In this document: positions 25,650 to 37,600 of the stretch, in pieces
Position numbering within the stretch: position 1 is the stretch's first letter
Layout: every line of letters begins with the position of its first letter
Assembly: GCA_935421135.1 (NCBI GenBank)
Contig: OW285189.1
Span: 24,740,298-24,804,297 of the forward strand
DNA: 64,000 nt
Direction: 5' to 3'
DNA from: Bugulina stolonifera
Lineage: Eukaryota > Bryozoa > Gymnolaemata > Cheilostomatida > Bugulidae
Translations under genes and position numbers: made by a program
The notes under the pieces: model-generated
Database searches by the model: none
What the model was told of the DNA's origin: nothing
What the model saw: the letters and a program-made list of their open reading frames with translations, nothing else

Positions 25650-28600
25650 TCACTCATAGTTATTTTGGTAATGGAGCGGGTTGACTTTCAGTACATTCTT
25701 TAATCTAGAGGTCTGTGGAGCTCTGGGCATCTATACAAACAGTATGTTAGTAATTTATGTTAGACAATATTGTATGAAGGACCTGATGTGTTGAGGTCAT
25801 AAATCCAACTCAACCACAAATCGTCAGAAATGAGAGCCATCAGCTGACAAGCCATATTATTACTTGTACCTGAGCGATCTCACCTCCAGCACATCATTGT
25901 GTATATAGTATTACAATGTATAATTAAATTGTGACTTCAGGTTCAGTCAGTTCAAGTTGGCAAGGATTTCCCACAATCCCACCCATTTCAGTTGTCCATA
26001 TTTGGTAACAAACTACTCCAAGACACCAACGAGGGATTGTTTCCTTCAGTCAAGTAGAGTTACAAGTTGGTAGCATTGTTAACTCAGATCAAGTAGAGTT
26101 ACAGGTTGGTAGCATTGTTAACTCAGATCAATTGCTCATCTTACCAATTAAATTTGTGTCTTAGGCTGGTCGAAGGTCGAGACCACATAAATGGTGAATT
26201 TTAAATAATAATTGTATCTCATAGTCGAGCTCTAATTGTGTCATCACCGCCTTTTTTGATAACATTTTCAAATAGATATTGTGCTGGTTATGAAGTGGCA
26301 GATAGAGCAGAAGTTACATCGAGGGGTTTTAGAGAAATGCATGTAAATTTTGCATGACAGATCAGTTGTAATAGTCATTAGGTCACTAGTCCATAAATAA
26401 AATATGTAAAGATTGGTATATTTATCACATGGGTTCTGTACAGCTAATGTACAGCTAATGTACAGCTAATGTACAGCTAATGTACAGCTAATGTACAGCT
26501 AATGTACAGCTAATGTACAGCTAATGGAAGTGTGTATATAATAATAAGCTCACCTGTCCAAATTTAGCTGGAGGGAATAGACTTTTAGTATTTTCTGGGT
26601 GGTGCCTTTGTGTTACTGGTTTTGTTGAACTCTGCTGCGTACTGCAATATTAGTATTAGTATTAGATCACATTAGTTATAGTATATCTAGTATGGGAGAC
26701 ACTTAGTCTATTAGCTTATCTCTGTTACTAACCGCCTGCTTTGGGATTGTTCCCTAGCCTTAGTTCCATTGATGTCTTGGCTATCTCTCATTGCAGTGAG
26801 ATGGGCTGGAGGTCTTTCTCTGCCGTGTGTAGAATCTCTAGGGTACCACTGCCAGGTATCTCTTGGAGAGCTATAGTCTGTATGTGCCGTGGCATAGCTG
26901 TCATTGATAGGTGTTAGTGCTTTCTTCTTTCTCCGACGTAAGTTTGTGGCTTCCACAAACTCCGAGTCGTATGTTACTACACTGCCTTCTAGTCTTCCTG
27001 AACAACCAGAATAGTTGAAATATATTAATTACTGTACTTTATTCATAAGCCAAAATATTCTTAATCCTCTTCGGTATGCAAGGAATGTTCTTGGAATCTA
27101 CTGTTGAGTCATCACAATGAAGGAAGACAGTAGTAAAGTAATGTCTTATATTTTAGAGACTTTACAGAATATTTTCATCTGGTCTTCCTTAATATAAGTA
27201 AGTGCTGTAAGTACATGTACATGATTGTATAGATTATGTTTTACTATGAATGTATTTGTCCGTGAATGTAATTATATTATTATTGAATGTTATTATTTAC
27301 TAGAAGCCTGTGGGTGATCCTGACTTGTAAATAAATAACTTTATACTTTGTTTCACCTGTGAAATATCCAATGTCCGGCACACATGACTGGGCCAACATC
27401 CTAATAGACTTGTTAAAGCTATCCTGGACGTGCTTCTTCTGTAGCTTGAGAGCATTCAACTCCTGTAGGTCAAGGTCAAACTCCGGTGTGTACTCGTCAG
27501 GTTGACTGTAAGGGATAAACGTCTGCTGCTGTTTCTTCACCCTCTCCTCTACTTTCCTCTGAATCTCAGCCATTTTCTGAAGATAATGTAAGTACATGGC
27601 AGGGTGGGATAGACATCAATAGCACTAAAATGTGTCCCAGACTTGTCCTTTGATTTGCAGATTTGGGGTATATACAAAATTGTTCAGTATATATGTAGCC
27701 GAAGGTAGGCAACTCCATATTGTCATCAACCAAAGGCTAAATTACCAAACAATTTTTATGTTCTTTGACGTTATTCACCTCAAATTGAAGACAAAACATC
27801 TAAAAATTTTCAAACCTAACTGCTATTGGGACACTATCCAGGCTATTGATGGTCAGTGTTATGCACAAACAGTCAATAAGGTATGGATTAAAATTCAAAG
27901 TTGTCCCCTCTCAACTTCTCTATCACCTGATGCAGTAGTTGAGAGAGGACAACTTGTAATCATAATAAATAGTTTATTAGCACCCATGATAACACTCTGT
28001 CAGTGTAGGGTCTTACCTTGGCAGCCCTCTCTAGACTTCTCTCCTCTGAGTAACAGGGTATACCACCATTAGACCTGTGCTGGTATGGGTTGGCCCAGTT
28101 GGATGGAAGTTTACCTGGACCATCACCAAATGGGTCTACCGTTATGTTTGCATTCGCCTTAGCACCAAGTACCTACATGTACACTGTAGATCATAACGTC
28201 ATGGCAAACTCAATACTGCATCGCGTATAATGTCAAGACCAGCCACTCTAACAATTATGTTGTCAGCGTGGAATTGTCATCTCCTGGCTAATTTCCAATA
28301 ACAGTTACTATTTAGTACAATATCATAGGTCCTATAATGGGTTCATTGGCCATAATTTTGGACCAATCACATTTCATTCGTAACCTTCATAATTTATGAC
28401 GACTGCAATTACACTGTGATTGGTTCGTCTGGCCAGCAACATCAGCACTGACTATCAGAATTATACACAGCTTGATGTATTTTACTTGTCCACTCAAACC
28501 AGCAGGTGGTGGCACTAGCAACTAGTGTACAGTTTTTATCACTTGAGATTAAGCCTTATGAATGCAGTTAGACATGTACTAGACTCCTGGGTTGGGAGCT

Positions 28601-31600
28601 TCATCTGCCTCAAATATTTGTAAACGTCAAGTTAGAATACTGTTGAACTAAAAAGCTCGCAAAATATATTCACACGACTTCTATGAGCAACTTGAGTGCG
28701 TTTGGCCCTGAAAAAAATTAATGCTGCCGCTCAATTGGCACCGATGCTTAGCGCTCAGCAACAAAATAATAATATCGAATCACGGCTACTACATTGTATA
28801 ATATACTGTATTTGTATACCACAAGCCTAGAGTATGTACTATGTGAGCACACAGGCAAACTGTCTAATCACTAGTGGTATACTGTTGCACTCACTAGTGG
28901 TATACTGTTGCACTCACTAGTGGTATACTGTTGCACTCACTAGTGGTATACTGTTGCACTCACTAGTGGTATACTGTTGCACTCACTAGTGGTATACTGT
29001 TGCACTCACCAGTTTAGAGTTTGAACCCAACGTCATTTCTTGTTCTCCTCCAATTGCTGGAAGCACCTGAATTATAATTATGTAACAGGTATTACTGCAA
29101 TAGTACTCTATGCTATACACTATGCTGGTATTATATAACCCTCTCACTAATGAATTTATATCTACTCTCTGATTCTATTACTCTGTACATGTAGAATAGC
29201 ATGGAATGCTCAGAGAACAGAAGCTGTACTAAACATAGAGATCTAGTTATGTTATCGACTACATGCCATTATAATGGTTATGTTATATCTGGTGATGATA
29301 TTGCATACAGTATGCCTGAGATAATGTAGCAGGTTTGCATCTTTTAGTTAGTAAAGATTCACAGAAAATAATAGGGAGTGATAAATTTACACAATGTAAA
29401 CAGTAAATGTCTAGTAACTGTAAGAATACCAAACATACTGTGGTTGTAGTGTAGTAGAGAGCACACCCATCTTACCTTCAGCCCAGTAAGACCCGCTGAA
29501 TTTTCTTGAGTAGCTTTACTGGATAATAATGCCTGTCCAGATTTGCTGCCTGAAGTGGTTCCATTACTAGTCGTACTCCTACCATTTGTGGCACCGCTGC
29601 CTTTGGCAGGTGCTCTACTGGCAGCAGGTTTGAAGTTTTTCAGGACGTAGTCAGGATTAATATTTGACAGATTCTGTTAAGATAAGAATATACATAATAT
29701 ATTTACATGTCATCGATTACGTACATGTGTGTTATACATACTGTACTGCTGCAATGGTTGGTGTTGCAGCATCACAAAATCTATTAACCAATCTGAATAT
29801 TACATTTGTGATAATGTGATATTTATGGCCGACAATATTGTTTTATATTCCGTTACCATTTTAGGGCATCAGACTATGCTATTATAGTCAGTTGGCCAAT
29901 TTGGTGAACTGCAATTAGCAGTACATCGGTTGATATTAGACACATAAATCTCCTACATGGACCTTTTAAGGAAAAGAATGCATGTGGTGAGCTTACCAAT
30001 GATAGTATCTTACTAAGTCTCTTTCTCAAAATGTGTCACTAATTTGGAGTTACTACCTCCTAGTTTTACAGCGAGCACCAGCTATGTTTTCATGTTATAC
30101 TGTTTGTTCCTTATGGACTTATGGCACTAATGGTACTTGGTTCAAAATCGAAACTTGTTCTCTCCATGGCCATTCATCATTGATGGTTCAACACACCCTG
30201 TTCATTACATATTATGTTTCTGTCATCAAGTGGTCTGATGGACTAGGAGTGTGGTTATCATCCACAAGTACAGTTGACACTCGTATGAGACCACACCAGT
30301 AATCAATGGAAACACTCTTATAATCATATTATATTACAGGTATACATTGTAATATTGTACCTTTGTCTGCTTTTTGCCATCTTTCTTTTTTTTATTGTTA
30401 TTTTTGTTTTTCTTCTTTTTCTTTTTATTTTTTTCATCGATCATCTCAGGCTCTGATTCACTGTCGCTATCACTTGAGCTGCAGGTAATAGAAACCAAAT
30501 ATCTACCGACATTACAACATAGACTAGAGCCATTATCATAGGTCGTGTATCGAACTATTATAGTTGAATTTGAAATATACACTTAGTGTACATCTTTTAG
30601 AACGGGAAACCTTTCCATCAACTTTTATCATAGTTTGATATTGAATACTGTCATTCAATAAATTTTTGAAAATGCCGTCCTCCTGAAGCTGGAAATTCTC
30701 TTAGAAAACTGAAATCAATGCATGAAGGGTAATGACTCACTCAGACACCGCTGAACCTATATTGGTGGACAGTGACAAGTTTTGTAACAGTTTGAAACAC
30801 TCTTCTACTGAGTCTTTGGTGTCTGTGTTGATGCTCTTTAGTTGGTTCATGGCTGCCTTTGCATCACTAATACTGATTCCTGTTTCAGAGGTATACAGCT
30901 CCTTTGCACCTGCTTTGTTGTTAACCACATTGCTGTCATCTGCAGTCGGTCTGCTCTCTACCTGACCATTCTCAGAGTCTATAAGTATTACCATCATGGG
31001 TGTCATATCAATACAATTATATATCAATGTACTTACTATTCAATACATGCACCATTTAATGTCATATACAGTAATATACAACATGTACTATGTGTGAATG
31101 TATTATGTATGTGTATGGCTCTGTTCTACACTCACATTTGTTTATTGTATTTGTAGTGATAGACCTCTGAGTAGGAAAGTGTTACTGTCTAAGTAAGAAC
31201 TTAATCTATATACTCATGCATTAGCCTGGGCACCAGGACAAAGTCTACCATCACACCCTCAAAGTGTGGACTGTTTTGTGTGTGCTGTTGTTAGGACTGA
31301 TGCCCATGCCACTGGTGTATAAGATTTACTGAAATGCAGAGGGTTTTTTATAAAAGGAGAGTGATACTTTTCCTTTTGGTGATATAGGGTAGGCTCTTTA
31401 TGTCCACATAGTAGAGTTATCTTCCCACTAACTCTATGGCCACGTAGTAGAGTTATCTCCCCACTAACTCTATGACCAGGCTGGACATCTTTTGTCAAAG
31501 CAGAATACAAGTTTTTACCTGCAGTGGCTGTTGTTGGGTTACCAGCTGCACCAGTTATCTCCCCACTTTCTCCTTCCCCTGCACCTTCCTTTATTGTCTT

Positions 31601-34600
31601 AGATAGTTTCTGTCTTATAGTATTATTTAGTACCTGCTGCGTAATATTCTTTGCCAAGTCCAAGAATGCTTCTGATTCTTTCCTGTTGAATTGAATGTCA
31701 AATAGGTGCAAGCTTTCAAACTACATTGTAATACTAAGTGATAACTCATAACATTATCATGAGCTATTTATGATATACATGTACATGTAGCTGTCCTCTC
31801 TCCTTTTGAACTACATGAATATAATTGTGAATGTCAGAACAAATGAGTTTTGTAAAATAAAAAGTGTGGGGCCTGATTACTGCAGGTAATAGGATAGCAG
31901 AGTATTGCGGTTACTGCATGCAGGTAATATGGTAGCAGAGTATTGTGGTTACTGCAGGTAATATGGTAGCAGAGTATTGTGGTTACTGTTATATTTCATC
32001 TAGTTGCACTTGCAAGCCTATCAAATGACTATCCATAATGTTCACCAACAGTTGCTATTCACTTTACTTGTTGAGTCTAGTCTACCCAGTGTATAGTAAT
32101 TTTACAGTAGCAACACTTTATACAAGGAACCTTCTCCAGTTACAACATGTACATGTTGTGTAAATACATGATGTACATACATATAAGTTATAACTAGACA
32201 ACCTAAATTGCCACTAACAGGTCTAGTAGGCCCAAAAACATCTAGGCACGTTATTGATGTGTGCACAAGGTCACTGGGCTGTGAAATACTCTCCTTATCA
32301 GCAATGTACATATTTTAGTGTATTTGATAATGTGATAGTCCTTTTGATATGGCAGTGGCTAGTAGAACTATGACTACCACCACCCCACTGTCTGCTAAGT
32401 AATCACCTTGTGTTTAGTATCTATTTGGGAATTGCTTGCTCATAATGGTAAGTTTACTATTACTACAACCAACATATTATTATTATTACACATACTAGCA
32501 GTTGACAATATGTTGTAAATCAGACTATATATTAATTCATAGATAGGCAATAATATTTATATATTCTATTAGCGTTTCATTTGCTGCAGTTACTTTTGTA
32601 CAAACAGTGTGGCTGTTATTATTGTTATAATTATAATATTATGGTATATTATATTTTATGTACATGTAAAATAGTGTAGTTTATTATATAATATAAGGTA
32701 ATAGAACATTATGTACACTGCAGTACAATATATAGAATACAATAGTATGCATATTACCCACGAAAACCTTAATAGCATCTACTGCAAGTGTTAAAAAGCT
32801 ATATATGGTTTTGGGTGGTCTGCTGCATGACTTGGTCACATGACTGAAAGCTTTGCTCTGCAGACGACAGCAAAAAGCTTGTTCCTGTAGGCCTACTAAT
32901 ATGACAATTGGTCAGTTACATACTGTCTGTAGAGTTAGCTACACCTGTCACACCTATACACACTACTATCTATATCAACCCTATTTCTCGCATATAGTAT
33001 GTACATGTTACTCTACCATCTTCTATGGAGTGCAAATGAAGGTTTGACACATATTATACGTCTTATTGTATAGTTAGGATTTTCTAGCTGGGAGTTTACA
33101 CACTGCATTTAGTTTCTCATTGCATTCCAATACCACATACACATACACGTGTATCACTACTGTACCTAGTAGACTAGGCTCCAATCTGGTACATTCTCAC
33201 ATTTCTATAAGTTCATAATATTCTATCTTACAGGATTATTATAATATACTCTAGCAGCAAGACCAGCACCAGCAGGACTTTTGGTAAGTCAGTTATAATA
33301 CTGTCCTTGTACATGTATATTATTACATGTATGACATGCATGTATAACTAATAGTTCTATTATAATATTATCACTATTATAGTAATAGAGTATCATTCTG
33401 TGAGTTTGACTTGATATGAAGGATAGTGCATATACGTATACATGTATAGTGTTATCTCCACACATACAATGTGTACATGTATATGTATATTATTATAGTT
33501 GTGTGTAGTTTTGTGCAGCTTGTAATTTTTAGAATCGATAGGTTTTTAACCTTGCTAACGAGTTACACTTCTCGAAAGGATATTTTTATTTTTTACAATT
33601 ATTAGTATGTAGATGTGGAGATTAGAACCACATAGAGGTACCACTGTTTTGGGATGAATTAGTAAATAGCTCTAAATATGGCTGCAAGCGATTTTTTAAT
33701 ACTCGAAACATTCTACTTACTGTTTATCTTCAATAACCTTTGCGTAGTGCAACACACCCCGGGCAAAGAGAGCCCCGGCATCCATAAAGTCTTGTTGGTT
33801 ATAGTGCCTAGCTCCATTTCTATGGTGTTAAAATAGTAAGCATAGTCATTGACCATACCAATGGACAGGAATGTATTATTACTTGGGAGTTGTCAACTCT
33901 CTATTTATTTGCCTCTAGAAATTTATGTAGCAGAAAATACTGGTTGCTTGTAACAACACAGCAACATACTCATAGGGGATACAATGTAAAATAATTATAA
34001 TATACTAGAATTTTAAATATTCAACTACAAATATGAAGTCCCTCTATGTCAGTACTTGCATGTTTTATCTTTGGACACATTCAAAGTTTAACAAGGAAGT
34101 TGCAGTAGCATTGAGCCATTGACTATTGAATATGAATAACTTACTGATCAACCTTTGTACCAGAGAAAGTGGCCTCCATTGTGAAACTATTTACAATCTT
34201 GTGTTGTCTGTACATGACCACCCTCCCAGTCGACTCTTTACACTTCCTGATCGCAAATCGTGATGAGTCAAAGTTGAACATCTCAGGGTCCTACAGTATA
34301 ACACCAACTACACGGTAGTTAGTAATAGTTAGCAGTGCAATGTTAATAGCGTCATCGCTGAGCTCCTTGCGATACTGGTTTGTTCTATCAGGCAAACTGA
34401 GCATATTTCACTGCCTTGATTGGAGCATTTGTAACACAAACAGGGGTCAATGAGTGCGTGTCTGTATAGAAGTGCACTGACTATACTACTCACAAACCTA
34501 AACTAACTACAATGTAACTAAACTAACTAAACCTAAACTCGATGTTCACTCTTGACTCTCAGCTATGTCATTTGGCAGAAATTGCTTTTACTATAATCTC

Positions 34601-37600
34601 ACTAATAGTATAATACATGTAGGTAGCAAAGCTGCTAAAGTTATATTTTACCTGCCTTTTACACCTATGTGATTATGTGACTTACCAGCTGAGAGATCAT
34701 AAAGGGAAGCATCCTTTCATTGAGGAAATCTTTGACTGAACTGTTGGGGTCGTTACCCTTGAAGTCATTACTTGTACTGTTACCGTACATGAAAACATTA
34801 GACTTCCTGCTGTGCCCGTGAAAGTCACAATACACAAACACCTGGTCAAAATAAACACCAATAGTGTATGATAGAATTACAACGGCTCAGGGGGAGAAGA
34901 CAAACCTGTATCATAGTCACTCGCTTATGAGTACCATAGTATTATATTCATTGCTATGCTCATTGTTAGTGTACATGTACACTACGATTTATAGTTGCTA
35001 GCAGATGTAGATCACTTCAGTCGATGCTTTTTCACAACTTTTTGATCATTAAGCAAAGTGCATGAAATGTGCAGGACTGTTAGCGCTACTTATACTATAC
35101 CATTGATACGTACATCTGTTTCCTGTTGTACTGTTTGCACTAGATTTTTTACATGCCAGATGGTGGGAAATCTTTCAAGACGAGGCCATCTGTAATTACG
35201 GTTCAGATCTTTGGCTTGTAATGAGCATCTATAGTTTCCTACTATTACTCCATCTGGGTTTAACATTGGCACTAACTTGAACACAAAGTGGTCTCGCAAC
35301 TCCTACAATGTTCAATCTTTTGTGTAATAGTGCATTTGTAGAGTGCATGTTGTAGTTTTGCACATAAGGTGGAATATTTATAGTAGTCATACTAGACTTG
35401 TATTATTATGACAACACTATAGCATAGGATGTACTCTATTCTGTAGTCCTGTACACTGGGTCCATCAAGTTATTTCTTTTCTATCACTGGTAGTCTAGTA
35501 GTAGTACACCGGTAGACGTATTATATTACTTGCTAGCATCCTACTCTCGCCACCTTGTGTGAGTAAGATATATACTCTGGTAAATGTGGTCTACACAATA
35601 TAATATGTGCCATGGAGCTTTGTTCTGTCAACACAGACAGCCTCACCTTTGCTTCCGGGTGATCGCTGACTAGGAATTCATATAGACCTTTCATCATCCA
35701 GCTAGAGTTGCTCTCTCCTGGGTGAACTCTTGCTGATACAACCACACACTTCTTGTTACAATGATTTTTTGCTATCAAGAAGTACAGATTAAAAAGTTTA
35801 TGTGTCTCAAGCATGTAGTGCATCACCAGTAGTTGACAGTTGTACTTTGTTTGGGTGCTAACTGCTAACCATAATCACTATGACTACACAGTAGTATTCC
35901 AACATTTGACAGGTAATACACAGTACAATGTCAATCAGTCTTACAATTATGAAGGTGTTGATTCTTATGCAAAGTTATTATTGTTCTGTTTTTGGTCTGT
36001 TCACAATTCGTGGATGGAGATATGCATGACATAATTCTAATATTATGACTTGTATAGTTATATAATTATAAACCTACTGTATAATAGATTTTTACAGTTA
36101 TAGTGTATGATTATCTTGTATTTTGTTATATACCAATGAGTTTAAAATTTCAATTATAGATATAATTATTCATAACCATATCGATGTGTATCATGGATCC
36201 ATAGCTACTCGAAAATTATTGAACGTTATAGGAAGTTATCCTCTCCCAACACTTTATTGGGAGTGGACAACTTCTTATTATAACCAATAAACTATGAACG
36301 CCCATGGTACATTAGATGCATTGTCTCCAGATAGATAAATTCAAGCTTACCAAAGTTGGTGATAGTGAGTAGGTGGCATGGGTGACCAGCTCTGGTTTCA
36401 CACATGATCTCTTCTTTTATGAAGGACTTGTGTTGTTCATTAGCTTGTAGTAGCGCAATGTCGTTCTTCAGGTCGGTGTGTGAGAACGGGTAGCAGTGTG
36501 CGAGGTAGCATGTGTCATTGAGGTAGGGAAACTCCATCTGCCACTCTAACTCATAGTAAGCCATCTCTCTACTTAGTAGTGAACTCAACAGGTGCTGGAC
36601 ATTCCGTCCATAACTATTAGCAGTAAAACAGACTGGCATTGTAGTGCCTACTACCATAACTATTAGCAGTAAAACAGACTGGTATTGTAGTGCCTACTAC
36701 TACTTTACTTTTCAGATGACAGTGCAAACAAATTTATTAATTATTTCAATTTAAAAATTACCATTTAATTGATATTTTGCATTGGAATGAATTGAAATTT
36801 AAAAGGTTATATGCACGTATACTTGTACGACATATTCAACAGCTATTTATTATTATTGTGACTCCATTAGTGCAGTAGTGTAGCAGCAATTAATTAAATT
36901 GTTATAGATTATCTTCCACATTGTAAGTCGATTCATACAGTGTGTGGCTGACGATTTAATCACTTGCTAAGATGACTGTCAAACCTGCTGGGTAGGTGAG
37001 GATAATATTCAATGACAACTTCTGTATGTATTATATACTTATACTACATAATTATAGTAAACTTAGGTCCAGGATGAAACCCTTACCTAGTGTTACACAT
37101 ACTATTATTGTGTTGAGGTAAAATAACCTTTATATACATTACAATAGATGCATCTTGTGCTCCTTACCTTATATGATGTCCATGTCTTATCCAGCCTTGG
37201 GTCCTTTCACTAGCTTTCCGCTCAGAATAGAGAAGAGGTCTCATACCTGCCACATAAAATAAAATTTGCAGGATTAGTATTTGGATCCAACTTCTTGCAT
37301 TGAATAATACCAATTCAGGCCTGGATGGGTGTTGATTGAGGAATGAATAATGAGAGGACAACTCTGCCCACTGTGTTATCACCATAGTTACTGTTAGTAT
37401 ACAATCGAGTGCTTCAACTGTCTGTCACCTACCATAGTTGTAGAGAGAATCTTTCTTGAGTAGATTCACTATTCTAAACTTGTATATGATTCCTGGCACC
37501 ATATTCTGCACTCGGAAGTAGAACCATTGAGTGTGACGTTTTGTGAACATGTCAGTTTTTAGCACCAGTTCATACTCAAATTGCCCTCTAGCAATGTAAT

